Assembly (NCBI GenBank): GCA_964030785.1 | Contig: OZ034977.1 | Span: 28,558,652 to 28,622,651 of the forward strand | Source of the DNA: Siderastrea siderea | Lineage: Eukaryota > Cnidaria > Anthozoa > Scleractinia > Rhizangiidae | DNA: 64,000 nucleotides | Reading direction: 5' to 3' | In this document: positions 10,936 through 22,767 of the stretch, piece by piece | Position numbering within the stretch: the first letter of the stretch is position 1 | Layout: each line of letters opens with the position of its first letter | Notes under the pieces: model-generated | The model's input: the letters and a program-made list of their open reading frames with translations, nothing else | Told to the model about the DNA's origin: nothing | The model's database searches: none | Program-made: the position numbers and the translations under genes

Positions 10936-12805
10936 TGTCTCTAAAACCTGGAACACCCCGGAACACCCCGGAACATCCCCGGAACACCCCCGGAACACCC
11001 CGGAACACCCCGGAACAACCCCGGAACACCCCTGGAACATCCCATAATACCCTGGAACACCCTCGAAACAGATAGGAACACCCCCAGGACACCAAAATAG
11101 TGGTCAGCGGTCAGACCGCTCACAAATTGACTACGCCGTAAACCTCCGAAGATTCCAAATTCTTCAGAAGACTTTTGCGGATCACCCTGAGTTTTCCAAG
11201 CATTTACAAGAATGCTTCGGAATATTTTTGAAGCTTTTGAGAACAGCGAAAGAACCAATATTTAATGAAACAGTATATTATACACGTGTCCTTCATATTA
11301 ACAAACTTACGATTTTTAGTGATATGAAAAAGGGGACAGTTAAATTATTAATTCTGCATTGATATTTCTCGTGCGAAGTTTGGATTATCACGCTCAGAAA
11401 ACAGGTTTGACCTCAAGGACATAACAAAGCCTAATAATAGAGTGTCACGCAATGTAATTAGGTCATTATTCCGAGGTCACACAATCGTCATCGTTTTATC
11501 ACCACAGGCGCATGGAAAATGTTTGCCCGCCGGTTCGTTACGCTAATATACACCTAATTAAAAAACAAAAAAACAAAAACCATTTCATATAAAAATGAAA
11601 AATAAATAAAAGAGAGAAATAGGAATAGATTAGGCATGCAAACTACATTCAAGGATTCGCTCTGACGAAGAGCAATTTTTTTTGAGCGTTTAAAAAAAGG
11701 CGTTCACGAGCGTTCACATTTTGAGCCTTTAAAAACGCTCAAAATGTGAGCTTTTAGATGGCCAATCACCTTTTATCAACTCAGTTTATATTAGTTTGAA
11801 GTATCATACCGCATTGCATGAGTGCTTCGGGAATATTCAAATCCGAGTTTCTATGTCTAATAAATTCCCACCTCACAGCTTTCTCTTTTTATTTTTAAAT
11901 GACAACGTTTTTGCAATTGGGCCTGTATATATTTTTGGTTAACAAAAGAGCGTAGCTCGAAGATAAATGAGTAGCAGAAATGTGCGCCTGCAAAAAAGTA
12001 CTTACCATAAGTTTGTAGAGGTATGCAAGGGCTTATAATGTGGGATGTCACAATGTAATCCGGGAGCAAAAGGAGTTTACACTCTTATAGCAAGAAAAGA
12101 AACAAGTATTTTATTTACTGTCACAACCCGATCTAGTTAGACTTTAAGAGAAAAAAAAATCAATAAACAAAAAAGGAAAATATCAACGATGAGAGTACAT
12201 ACCACATTTTCCTGAACTTTGCAAAGTTCAAAGTTAGTGGATACATAATGTTTTACATTTTTTTAGTGGTCTTGAACGTGAAAAGCACTTTGCGTGCAAA
12301 ATCTGTCACGCAATGCCCAAGGGTAAGTTATCGCGACCATGACGTGTTGTATGGTGAATTGAATTATTATCCGGGATGCCCACCCCCAGAAATTCACTTA
12401 TATCCATGACATAACATCTGTTTGTCGAGAGTTATAACGCAAATCTCGCATGAGTTACAACAATTTCAATAATTGAATTGAAATATTCAAAATCAAACAC
12501 ACCAAATGAATGTTATTTTAGTCATTAAATTCGATGCTAGATAACAAGCTTCGGAAATCTTCGGGTGATCCGCAAAACTCTTCGAAAATCTTCGTTAAAC
12601 TTTGGAGATCCTCGGGCCAGTCTACACGTGAGCAGTCTGACCGCTGACCACTTCTTTTGGTGTTCAAGGGTGTTCCTGGCTGTATTGAGGGTATTCCGGG
12701 GCATTATGGGATGTTTCAGGGTGTTCCGAGGGTGTTCCAAGGGTGTTCCTGGGGTGTTCCAGGGTGTTCCGGGTGTGTTCCGGGGTGTTCCGGGTTTTAC
12801 AGACA
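10936..12805. mobile_element. 1.9-kb fold-back element with GGAACACCCC arms
   Basis: The ends TGTCTCTAAAACCTGG and (inverted) TGTCTGTAAAACCCGG begin inverted arms of about 270 bp. Each arm starts with about 14 tandem GGAACACCCC-like decamers (10953-11090 and, inverted, 12660-12798). Each then has a unique part including GTGGTCAGCGGTCAGACCGC and GCGGATCACCC. The 1.3-kb interior (about 11225-12540) has no coding sequence that I recognise. No target duplication is evident. Probably a non-autonomous DNA transposon; open frames over the arms only reflect the decamers. Confidence 0.7.
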
Positions 12806-13067
12806 TTCCCGACATTTTTGCTCTACTGCAAAAAACCTATACTTTGCTGTGCGTGTAAATTTTCTGACGATCAAATTCAGTAAAAGCCCTTTGCAGCTCA
12901 GTAAAATACTGACGCAAATTACGTTTTAATCGCAGACAACAAACAATATAGCTTTGCCCGCACGACTTGACAGTCGTTATTCTCATAAAAACAGAGCAGT
13001 CCCTCAATGCGCTCCAGTGAACAATATTTCTCTTCTCTAAAAATTTGTTTTCCCTCCACCTCCAAAA

Positions 13068-13340
13068 TGTTGTTTTCTTCCTCCTCCACAATTCTATGTT
13101 CCCTCCACCTACACGATTTTAGTTTCCTTCCTTCCTCCTCCTCTTCCTTATTCACATTTTCTCCTCCTTCTTCTCCACAATTTTTCCCTCCTCCTTCTCC
13201 TCCTCAATTTTATTTTCACCACCCTTCTACCACACGAGGACGAGGAGGAAATTAAATTGTGGAGAAGGGGGAGGAGAAGGAGGAGGAGGAGAAAGGAAAT
13301 CAAAATTGTGAAGGAGGAAGGAAAATATGATTGTGGAGTG
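13068..13340. repeat. Polypyrimidine-to-polypurine switch
   Basis: About 160 bp of almost pure CT-rich strand (CTCC, TTCCTCC and CTCCACAATT units) is followed by about 105 bp of GA-rich strand with inverted units (AATTGTGGAG, GGAGGAGAAGG). The halves are imperfect inverted repeats, able to form a hairpin or triplex DNA. It lies directly before the 2.1-kb repeat copy. Confidence 0.7.
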
Positions 13341-13349
13341 GAGAAATAT

Positions 13350-15408
13350 TAGCGGAGCCTGCGGGCAAAGCCGGCCAGCGGAGCTCCATTGCTAAGCAAA
13401 TCTCGTAACCTATCGATCCGGATCGATCCGAGAAATTTTGGTTGTGACGTAATAGTCACGTGACCGTCCGTCCGTCCGCACAGACTCTGCGGGAGGGGGA
13501 GGGGAGTCCCAAGACAAACCGACGGGGGGTAGAGAATGCCATCTTTTCTTGGCGGGAAATCGCGCGGTGCTTTTGGGCAACCGGCGTTTTTCTTGGCGGG
13601 AAACCGCACGACCATTGTCGCTTTTGAAAAAGAGGTTTCTTTAAAGGCTTAAGCTTCTTTAGCAAAACGATTGTACGAGAGTACTGAAGTACTTGACAAA
13701 AAAATCTAATATCTATAAATGGAAAGAAAAAGTTCAAAAGAATCCTGGTAGAAGGCGAAAAGTTCAAGTTACAAAGTTTGCCTTCAAAGGACTTCATCGC
13801 TTTGTTTTCTTCACGGCGGAGAGCTTCCCCTGTTCTGAAACATAACCGAGTAAGTGAAGTTTTTAAAGGGTCTAAGGTACGTGAATTTGAGTATTACGGT
13901 CAAAGAAATTAAGTTTTGAAATGGAAATTAATTTATGTCATTAGAAATGTGTCATTTACTTTTGACTTTAAAAAAATTATTAGAAAACGCGCTCAGATTT
14001 GTGACAGATGTAGTCTTTTAAATATTTTGCCATGCTCAGCCGATTTCCCTCTGTTGACGGATCCACGATTTTGGAAGTGTAACGCGAATTGCATTTAAGT
14101 ATAAACTTACGGGTTTTCGAATAAACTTTTTTCAAAAATGATTTCTCTGTCCATTATTTTGTGTTTGTTTTTTCATAACAGTAGGTCTAAGCACAGTCGC
14201 AAGACAACTAGCCGCACAAGCATCACTTCAGTGAGATTACGACGAATAATTGCTTTCAATTTTGACTTTCGGGTACATCTCTTAGTGCAATTATCGATTT
14301 TCTTGTCCTAGAAGTTTCCAATAGTAATAACCTTTTAAGCGAAGCAGTTGTCGGTTTAAAGCTATTTTATCCCAAAAGCTTCCGAAAACAGTTTTGTGCG
14401 TTCCTCAAAGCGGGTAACTTTATATGCTTACTTCGCATTCGCAAAACTTATGCCGGCATGAATTAAAGCGTGTTTGGTGTTTGTTTGTTTGTTTTGAATC
14501 TTGATGGTCTCTACTGAGTTAGAGAACGAAATATAACAGTTATTTAAAAAACTATAAGCGAAGCAGTTGTCGGTTTAAACCTATTATATCCGAAAAGCTT
14601 CCAAAAACAATTGTGCATTTCTAAAAGCGCTCAAATTTCAAACAATTTGCCGCCGCAAAACTTATGCCTTAGAGTTAAGCATGTTTGGTGTTTGTTTGTT
14701 TTCAATCTCGATGGTCTCAAGTTAGAGAACGAAGTATAAGGGCTACTTAAGTAACTATAAGCGAAGCAGTTTTGAGTTTAAAACTATTTATCCGGTAAGT
14801 AATGAGTGTTCTTCAAAGCGCTCGAATTTTTTCTCGGCTGCTATAAAAGCCTACGCGACATTTCTTCGATAAGTTTATTACAAGTGCTTCGAAGCTCCCC
14901 AGATCCTTTCTTTTGGATAATCCCAGTAAAATGCCGGTGAAATGCCTGTAAAAATTTTTGACCAGACTAATAGTGGCAGTTCATCCGAACGCGATGAAGA
15001 TAACCCATTTAAATTTTGTTGTTGTAAATGAACGCCGTTTGAATTTCATTCAAGCGAACAACCAATAAACCAAGGAGGTTTGACAACCCTTGACAGTTAA
15101 TGACAGGATATGGAAACATTGCAAACACCAAGCAAGACGGCTCGTGAGTAAAAGATGTGTTCAGTTTAATGTGCTCAGCCTCTAGAATGACCTTTCGAAC
15201 TTGGTTTTACAGAACAAATCCCCAGAGTATTGGAGGACAATTCGGAACACTTTCGGGCTTTTTGAGAAACACTTTTCGGAAGTGAACGAGCCAAAAAAAG
15301 CCCCGAAATATATTTCAGACCGACAAGTTTCAGGACATATTTTTGAGAAACGAACATCAATTTATTCCTTGGCGGCTCTGCTTTTAGGCTTGACTAAATC
15401 TATATATC
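13350..15408. mobile_element. 2.1-kb non-coding repeat family, copy A
   Basis: Begins TAGCGGAGCCTGCGGGC and ends CTAAATCTATATAT; closely matched over its length by 45967-48107 in the same orientation. It contains a (CCGT)n tract near 13466 and two TTGGCGGGAAA boxes at about 13550-13610. Three diverged tandem blocks begin AAGCGAAGCAGTT at about 14339, 14558 and 14760. The ends are not obvious inverted repeats, so the class is unclear. Short frames are disrupted in one or other copy. No transposase. Confidence 0.7.
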
Positions 15409-15814
15409 ATTGTTCACCCGACTGCATTGAGAGACTGCTCTTTAGTATGTGAACAATTACTGTCAACTCGTGCAAACGTGCAATTTGTTTTGTTGTCCGC
15501 TTTTAAAACTTAATTTACTTCAGCGGATTTGCTTAAATTCGTAATTTTGTTGAGCCACAAAAGGCTTTCATCAAGTTTGACAGCAGGAAAATTTATACGC
15601 ATTAGCAAAGTATAGGTTTTTGGCAGTAGACCAAAAGTGTAAGTGATATTAGTTGGGAAAGGTTTTCAGAGAGCGCTCAACTTTTCAGGAGCGATAATAA
15701 ATTATTCAAGAAGGTTCCAGGCTTCAGCAGTATTTCATCGATTTATTGCTACAGTTCTGTTTCGTATGGTCAAAGGATGACCACATTCTTCAGGCAATTT
15801 ACTCGAATTTGAGT

Positions 15815-15818
<4 letters not shown>
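15409..15818. other. Non-coding, nothing recognised
   Basis: Unique-looking sequence between copy A and the AT microsatellite; no exon or repeat end found. Confidence 0.4.

Positions 15819-15890
<72 letters not shown>
15819..15890. repeat. (AT)n microsatellite
   Basis: About 36 AT dinucleotides. Just right of it, GGCCTGACAACACAAAAAGGG resembles sequence next to the other (AT)n tract near 29040-29120, so both tracts may belong to one dispersed repeat. Confidence 0.95.
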
Positions 15891-15893
<3 letters not shown>

Positions 15894-17162
15894 GCCTGAC
15901 AACACAAAAAGGGTCTTAGGCCATTCCACATGAGTGGTGAAAAAATGAAAATTTTTCAATCCAGTGACTAGAGAATAAAATTGAAGCCATTCAACAGTAT
16001 AAACATCCTTCTGTTCAAACTTGTATGTTTGGTTAAAACTGTTGCCATGGTGACTCCACGGGGGGCTCTTGCATTTTGACATTTAAGAAGGTAGATGAGA
16101 CTGGTGACAAAAGCTGAAACTTCACGTTGAATGTATCAAGAGACCAGGAAAAAATCCAGATTGTGAGTGCTAATATTCTAGCAGCCTTTTAGTTTAGTCC
16201 CAGTTTTCACTGGAGAATGAAAATTCCAGCTTTGGATTACTGCTACCAGATTTTTAACTTGTTAAAAATTGCAATGGCATCTGTTGGTAAATTATGGTAA
16301 TCTGTCAGTTATATTACTTCTGCTGCTCTAATAGTTTGTTAACAGCTTCATTTTAGTCTTTCTTATTTTACTTTAATTAACTTCTTTATTTAGAAAAACA
16401 GGATGTAAGGTGTGCAAAAGAAATAATGATTAGTTTCTGTTCTGGAGGGGAAATTTGGTTGCTAAGAGGAATGCTGCTACAGGGAGGAAAAGTGTCTGAG
16501 GAATATTAATTTTAACTTAGATGGCTGGCAAAAGAGATCATTTTCTATCACAATTTTACAGCCTTTTCTTATCTCACATCTGCATGTGCACCGTGATGGT
16601 ACATTTGCACTCATGCAATGCCTTCGCAATACTGTGGAAAGACCCTTGTCTAGCTTAGATTAGGGACTCACCATGCAGTTTTAGATAAGACTTAATGTCT
16701 AAATTTTTTGGCAGGTTGACATGGCCTGCATGAGGAACATTGGCTGGCACCCATTCTGAGCTGTTTTCCATTGGTCTTTCAGGTGAGAATGAAGGAGAAC
16801 TTGCTGCTCAATGAAAATCCTTGTATAAGCTTAGATTTCTTGTCAGACTGAAGGCAACTCAACATGTTCTTGCTGTTGTTAAATGTCACCATTCTCACAA
16901 GTGAAACACTTTCAGGCGTTTTTAACCTTAAAAGGGTATCACCCTCCTATAATTATGGACAGAAATTGTTACATTTGATTTTGTTTCATGGGATTGGGTT
17001 GCAGGTTGGCAGCCTTGGGAAGGGCAGGGGTAGGCATATTTACTGGGCAGAGAGATATATCACAATGATGAACCTACTCATGGCTCCTATTGATTGAGAT
17101 ATGGTTTAAATTCTGGGAGTCACTCAAAGGAAAAGTGACAATTCATTATCTGGTCAATCTTA
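15891..17162. other. Non-coding, nothing recognised
   Basis: 1.27 kb without recognisable exon, RNA gene or element end. Confidence 0.4.
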
Positions 17163-17532
17163 GGGACTTGTCAGAAATTAGCAGGGGGGAGGGGAGTGTA
17201 AATAGGTCCCTGAAAAGGGAGAGCCATGAAAAAATAGGCAGTGAAAGAGCTAGGAGGGTCACATGAATTTATAGTGATGTGATCATAACAGGCATTGTGA
17301 TGTAATGTTATATTATGACAGGAATAGCAAATTAATATACAAAAGATCATCATCATCATCATGATAATTCTCACTCGTGGTAAAGGGCAGATTTTGCTTG
17401 ATAGTGTCCTGTGCTGCCTTGGTAAACAGTCATTTGTCAGTGGCAAGACAGATGCATGGCAATTGTTTCTTTGTTATACCACTTCTTCCTTCATAATGGA
17501 GTTGTGAGTTTGCCAATGGACTCTATACCATC

Positions 17533-17723
17533 TTAGCATAACCCACTGACCATCTATTAGTTAACGCACAATCAGATTATCTACACAGGTGCCGTCTACT
17601 GATCAATAGACGGCTCTCAGAGCGGTTGCTCAGATTTTCACTGAATTTTATCAACCAAAAGCTTCAATAAATCAATTCTAGCGATATTCTGTGTTTAATA
17701 GACCGGTCAGTAGGTTATGCTAA
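17533..17723. mobile_element. Nested MITE, TTAGCATAACC ends
   Basis: Terminal inverted repeats TTAGCATAACCCACTGACC / TTAGCATAACCTACTGACC bound a 191-bp non-coding core, nested in the Harbinger-like element. Confidence 0.6.
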
Positions 17724-17724
17724 A

Positions 17725-17834
17725 ACAATTAGACAGCTCACTCTCGGTTTCTATCCACTTTGATAGTTGGCTCGGGGCTTGGCCCCTTGCCAACTATCAG
17801 CCGATAGAAACCTCGAGCTCGCTGTCTAATTGTT
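17725..17834. repeat. 110-bp near-perfect palindrome
   Basis: AACAATTAGACAGC...GGTTTCTATC, a GGCTCGGGGC/GGCCCCTTGCC centre, then GATAGAAACC...GCTGTCTAATTGTT. Arms are about 50 bp. Directly abuts the nested MITE. Confidence 0.7.
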
Positions 17835-18717
17835 AATTAGTGTGTAGTGGCTGAAGGTTGTCTACAGAATGGTGACATTTTCTTGTTTCCCTGAAGTTTC
17901 AGAGGAAGTTTAGAAATATGGTTGGATAATTCAATTCCCAAGAAGACAAAAACACATGAATATTCACCATCGCACGAGTTTAAAACGTCAAGATTACTGA
18001 ATGAACTGAAGTTTTAAATGACAATTTAGTCTAAGTACGCGATTTGGCTAAGGCGGAAAGTTTAATCTAGTTCACATTGTAGAAAAAAGGTTAAAAATTA
18101 TTGTTTCAAGGAAAATGAGTTAGAGTTCTACTAAAACAATTACATTATTCACTATTGATTTCTATGAAGTGGTTGTAGTTGATTCGGCCAAAATCTTAAG
18201 CTCATAATCTTATTGTTAAATATGACTTTTGTTGAGGTGCAGTGGTTTCAATTAGTAACTTACAGTTTGTCGGCATTCTTGTTTTTTTAGTCATCTTGTT
18301 TTGTTTCTGTTTCTTTTTTTCTTTTACTTGGCTTAGAACTCAGATTTTTTTTATTTGTTTGGCCTTCTCCAATATTACCATCGGGAATCAGGGTATAATT
18401 GCTGACAAGAACAGCTCCTGCTATGGCATTATTGGAGGTATAATCTGTGCACATGCAGGGGGGGGGGGGTCGTGATGTCTGAGGCCAAGCCCAAGGGGTC
18501 AGCAAATTTCATTCCCATCAACAAAGAGGGTACTTCATTTCATTGCTCAATTTTAAATCTCAACCCCCCTCCTCCCCCTGCTAATTTCGAACAAGTCCCT
18601 TAAACATTTTTGTTTTTGTCTCTATAGGTCTCCAAGAAGAGGTTTTCATTGTTTTGTTTTGGTCTTCTGTGTTCATTGTCCTTGTGGAATAGCCTACCAC
18701 CCAACATCAGTTAAATG

Positions 18718-18726
18718 ATAATAATA

Positions 18727-18767
<41 letters not shown>
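18718..18767. repeat. (AAT)n microsatellite
   Basis: About 16 AAT units. Confidence 0.95.
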
Positions 18768-18839
18768 CACTAATACAGGTAGTTAAACACAAGACACATT
18801 ATGTGTGCATTTTTTTGGTTCAATAGCGAAGCGCGCGAG

Positions 18840-18854
18840 TGACGTCATGACTCA
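18840..18854 (+). promoter_or_regulatory. Adjacent CRE and AP-1 consensus sites
   Basis: TGACGTCA directly followed by TGACTCA: perfect consensus CRE and AP-1 boxes with no spacer, about 30 bp upstream of CCGGAATGGCGGACGG, which resembles an animal start-codon context. No long frame follows (stop after about 10 codons), so the site may be fortuitous or part of the old repeat. Confidence 0.3.
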
Positions 18855-19016
18855 GACAAGACTCAGACAAACAAACCGGAATGGCGGACGGTTTTCCTAA
18901 AACACTTTCTTAAACAGGTGGTGTCCGTAAAACATTTCTTTAAAACGAAAACTTCACCTAGATTTTCTCCATTTCTTTTAGAACACGCTCATGTTGTCTG
19001 AGCCTGGGGGGAGTAA

Positions 19017-19778
19017 GGGACCGTTCATTTTTTATGAGGTAGGGGGGGCTGGTGGGATTTGAGGGGGGGCCATGCAAAAAAATATGGCTTCAAAGGGGGG
19101 GTCAGCCAAAAAATACGGTGTGTAAAGGGGGGTCACCAAATAATTGCCTTTAAGTTTAGTAGTGACAGCATCTGTAATAATGCAAACATCAATGCCAGAA
19201 GGCCAAAAATAGCGTTTCTAAGGTTCTGAAAATTCAAATTTTCCCGGGGGAGAATGCCCCCGGACCCCCTACTTTATTATACACCCAACGGCAACTTTAC
19301 CCCACCAACTGTTTCATTACAAAATACAGCCAGGGGAATGTCAACTCTTTTGGCCTTTGCTTGTCTGATTCTTAAACAACTGAACAACTGATAACAATGT
19401 CCAAAATAATGCTTTAAACCGGCATTAATTTTCTGTTTATGTACTTCAGAATGCAGCAAATTGCATTAGAGCATCTCTAGATTTTCAATTTTTTCCAAAG
19501 GAACCTCTACCAGAAAATTACCTTTAGTGCTTGTCAACAAAGACATTTACTTCTGCAGGACTTGAGTGTTAAAATTGACTATTTAATTTAAGCTTGATAA
19601 ATTGTAGATTTACTTTATCTTTTTTTTTTTGGGGGGGGGGGTCATCTCAAATATTTAGGACTATAAGGGTGGGCAAGGTAAAAAAAATTCTAATGTAGAG
19701 GGGGGGTCATTGTATTTTACAGGTACTACCCATCAAATCCCACCAGCCCCCCCTATCCCATAAAAAATGAACGGTCCC
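19017..19778. mobile_element. PIF/Harbinger-like MITE, GGGACCGTTCATTTTTTATG
   Basis: The inverted ends GGGACCGTTCATTTTTTATG match perfectly at both termini and continue imperfectly through GGGGGGCTGGTGGGATTTGA. It is flanked by TAA at 19014-19016 and 19779-19781, the three-base target typical of PIF/Harbinger. The 762-bp interior has several GGGGGGGTCA blocks and no transposase. Confidence 0.75.
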
Positions 19779-20361
19779 TAATCATTTGCATTTTATTTTT
19801 AAACCCTGCGCGCTTTGCTATTAAAAAATGAATTTTACGAGACAACTCTTGTACAGCACGACTCGCTTAAAGGGAAAATTCTTGATTTTTGTTAAAATGG
19901 TTGGTTGAAGACTGCAATTCCTTAATGTCTACCAAAAATATTAGTCTGCGAGCCCGAGTTCTCCGTTAACAATAGTCAACTGGGCTGTGCCTCGTTGACT
20001 ACTCGCTCATGGAAAACGCGGTCTCCAACTTTTTTTATCTATTATTATTATTTTTTTTTTGAGAAAGAAAGCAACATCCAGGATTTTTTGAGCAACTTTT
20101 TGACAAATTTCGAGCAACCTGTTCGTGCAATTCCGAGCAACTTCTCAAACAGCCATACGCTTAAGCCCATACTTTTTTTAGTGCATAGCCTTTCTTAGTC
20201 CTTTATCACTTGGGACAAAAGTTCATCTGCACCAGAATTTTTTTTATTCCATTATCTGATTTTAAAAGCAACATTCAGCACAAAGCTGAGTTTTACATAA
20301 CAATCGCATAAACGCATGTCCCATCTCTGACACTTTAGTACATAGTTGCTGCCTCAGTGGG

Positions 20362-21349
20362 TCACGACTGTTCGTGTCTCCACGTTGGGGGCAGTTTCCA
20401 ATCAAGGCCGTCTCTGTTTTTAACTTGTATTAGGACGTTGAAATCAAAGTAGTTCTCATCGTAGTGGTTTTGAACGTCTTGCCAATGCATTTCTTGAAGA
20501 GTCCTTGTTTCGGCGACTTCTTCTGCGCTGGTAGAATGGTTTATTACCATTTGTATGCTGTCGCATTTTCCACAAGTATCTTTTCTGGGTTTTCGGAAGC
20601 TTAGATTATAACTGAAGAAAATCTTTCTAAAAGAACTTATACTGAGGGGAGGCTTGGCAGCTGTCCCTAAAACATGACCTTTTAGTTTTAAAAAATCGTT
20701 GTAGATCTTGGTCAAATTCAGGGATGGCTCCAGATATCTCTTCTCTGGTGCTTTATGTCGCGTATAATGTGATTGTTCCGGCTCATATGACCAGATGTGT
20801 TCTACAACCTGTGTGAGGAAAGGAAATGGGTACAACAATAAGCTCAATCGATCAAAACACAACAAGAAACGTACTGTCCCTTTACTGTGTGTGTATTGTG
20901 TTTTCCTCATTCTTTTGTTGGTGCTGTAACTAAATTTGAATATGTTTTGTAAACTAAATTTAATTTAAATTATGTTTTACGGCGATCGTGCGTTTTCTGT
21001 AGCTGGCCCGAATTTATGGAATACTTTACCTCTAGAGATTATGAAGTCAGGAAATATATTAAAAAGTTTTAACTAGGCTTTGAAAACGCACCTTTTCAAG
21101 CAGGCGTATAACTTGTAGAATATTTATATTTTTAGTTGAGACCTGCATGTAATTTTTCTTTTCAATTAGTTTTTCCTTCTGTAATGTAATAGTTTTATAA
21201 ATCTTGTAATTTAGTAGTTTTATACCTATTGTAATTTAATTAGTTATGTAGAGCGCCTAGGACAAATCGTGCTTTGGCGCTATGTAAAATATTTGAATTA
21301 AATTAAATTAAATTTTGTTATTGTGAGTCATGTGTTTGACCAATAGAAA

Positions 21350-21405
<56 letters not shown>

Positions 21406-22566
21406 GCTCAATCAAGCCGGCCTCATAAAGAGCAATTTCAATGCGTCCCCCTCATCTGATTCACAGCCATCCTAAAAGTCCAACAAATAACCCCCTCGCC
21501 GCCCTCCCTCGTATTCTCCGTATTCAACTGGAACTAGCGTGCAATGGACGCTAATGCGGAGGAATATCATTAAAAGAGCTTCATGTGCATTGGCTTCAAT
21601 TGCAAGCTAGTTACAGTTCTACAACGAGAATACGAATATGGTCTATCGAGAAGCCGAAAAGGGTGGCCGCTTTTGATTCGCATTCTTTCCTACAGTCACG
21701 GTCCAATCAAAAGTCACCTTCTAATTGGATTATACGAAAGAATGAAAAATTTGTTAATAGTGGTCACATTTTGGGCTCCTTGTTTACAACTGACTCAGAA
21801 CAATCTTCCTGCATGGAGCCCTTACCATTACAGTTTTTACAACAACTGACAGCATTCTCGAGCGCTCATTGGTAGCAAGTTTTAGGGGATGAAAGTGCAG
21901 ACCGTGAAAATTTATAGCGCTATTTCTATCGCTATTCAATAGCGCCTTGCAAAATCGACAACAAGAAAAGATTCTCTTAACAATATCATAGTTAAAAAGA
22001 TCTGTCGGGAGAAGTTAACATACCTCTGCTTTCAGTTGAGGGCTCAAGCGTTTTTGATTACTCTGTAAGACTCGTCTATCTTTTTCTACAGCTCCACTGA
22101 ATGGCCTCCGCTTTTTAAGCAACACTCTAAGTCGTTTCTTTCCGACTCCGTAAATCTTCATAAATGCTCTTTTGCATATTTGTAGTTTCTGATTCGCGTT
22201 TCCAGTGGTGTAATATCGGATCACAGTTCTAGGATTATCCACTCGGTTCTGCCTTCTCGCATTCGTGGTTTCTATACGCGCGGCCAAATGTTCGTTCTGT
22301 GCTTGATAAGCCATGCGGTCGAAATCGTTTCTTATCTGCATTACAACGTCTATTCCAATATTCAACAGACAGGTGGTACTGCAACATTCCAACCGCATTT
22401 CACGAACAAATCGAAATGGTCTGTTTTTCCTTGGTCTTATTTTCTTTTTGATGACTTTAAGAATAGGCTCTCGGCGCCGGCGCGTTGCAAGTTCGTCTGC
22501 TCGTTTTCTCTCCCGGTGGGAAACCACTTTTTGTTTCTCGAACTTATAGTGAAGACCTTGATCCAT
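20362..22566 (-). CDS. DNA-binding/N-terminal half of a split DDE transposase
   Basis: Two exons: 22566-22024 (181 codons from ATG) with donor GCAGAG|GTATGT, and 20808-20362 after acceptor CCTCACACAG, phase 0; spliced length 329 aa. Exon 1 is basic (RKRADELATRRRREP, KKKIRPRKNRPFRF), then CC-x3-CL, MQIRNDFDRMAYQAQNEHLA and GNANQKLQICKRAFMKIYGV. Exon 2 continues VVEHIWSYEPEQSHYTR, then FRKIFFSYNLSFRKPRKDTC and GKCD. I recognise this order (RNDFD...CKRAF...SHYTR...F.KPRKDTCxxC) from the front part of large cnidarian and arthropod transposase-like proteins whose DDE domain normally follows in the same frame. Here the frame stops and the DDE part lies divergently at 22768-23697. The intron holds a CR1-like tail. 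Family recognition is from memory. Confidence 0.65.
20965..21312 (+). pseudogene. CR1/L2-like LINE 3-prime end
   Basis: In the intron of the transposase N-half, one frame reads YGDRAFSVAGPNLWNTLPLE, the conserved C-terminus of CR1/L2 reverse transcriptases, broken by a stop. It is followed by an A/T-rich 3-prime UTR ending in AATTAAATT repeats at about 21290-21312. Only the tail was copied (5-prime truncation). Confidence 0.75.
21350..21405. repeat. (AAT)n microsatellite
   Basis: About 18 AAT units a few tens of bases after the CR1-like tail, in the transposase N-half intron. Confidence 0.95.
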
Positions 22567-22767
22567 AACGACGACGAAAAAAGATTCGACGGACGTACGT
22601 AGCAGAAAAAAGATGACGTTTCAAAACAGCACACGTTGTAATTGCTGTTGTCGTGCGCGCACTATAGTTACAAATGGTTTGTTCACTCGCGCGAGACGCC
22701 TAAAGCTACGCGTGCGACTTAGAAATTAAAGCTTGAACGTTAACAACGTTAACCCGGGGAAGAAAAG
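22567..22767. promoter_or_regulatory. Putative bidirectional promoter of split transposase
   Basis: The 201-bp gap between the two divergent ATGs is the only space for both promoters. It contains a perfect AACGTTAACAACGTTAAC double palindrome at about 22736-22753, just before the plus-strand ATG, and several CGCG-containing stretches. No TATA box is obvious. Role inferred from position. Confidence 0.4.

Larger units (their letters stand above)
17163..18599. mobile_element. PIF/Harbinger-like non-autonomous element
   Basis: Ends GGGACTTGTCAGAAATTAGC (left) and, inverted, GGGACTTGTTCGAAATTAGC (right), flanked by TTA at 17160-17162 and 18600-18602. A TTA/TAA target and GGG-starting repeats fit PIF/Harbinger. 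The subterminal DNA is G-rich. No transposase. Two smaller inverted-repeat elements lie inside. Confidence 0.65.
18818..19825. mobile_element. Old TIR element split by a Harbinger-like MITE
   Basis: AATAGCGAAGCGCGCGAG near 18822 is mirrored by CTGCGCGCTTTGCTATT near 19806, suggesting an older element of about 240 bp interrupted by the 762-bp insertion at 19017-19778. Confidence 0.4.

Noticed and set aside
20809..20910. ATG-initiated N-terminus (MRKTQYTHSK) for the second transposase exon
   Set aside because: It reads through the splice acceptor CCTCACACAG; exon 1 at 22024 joins in phase and continues the family motif.
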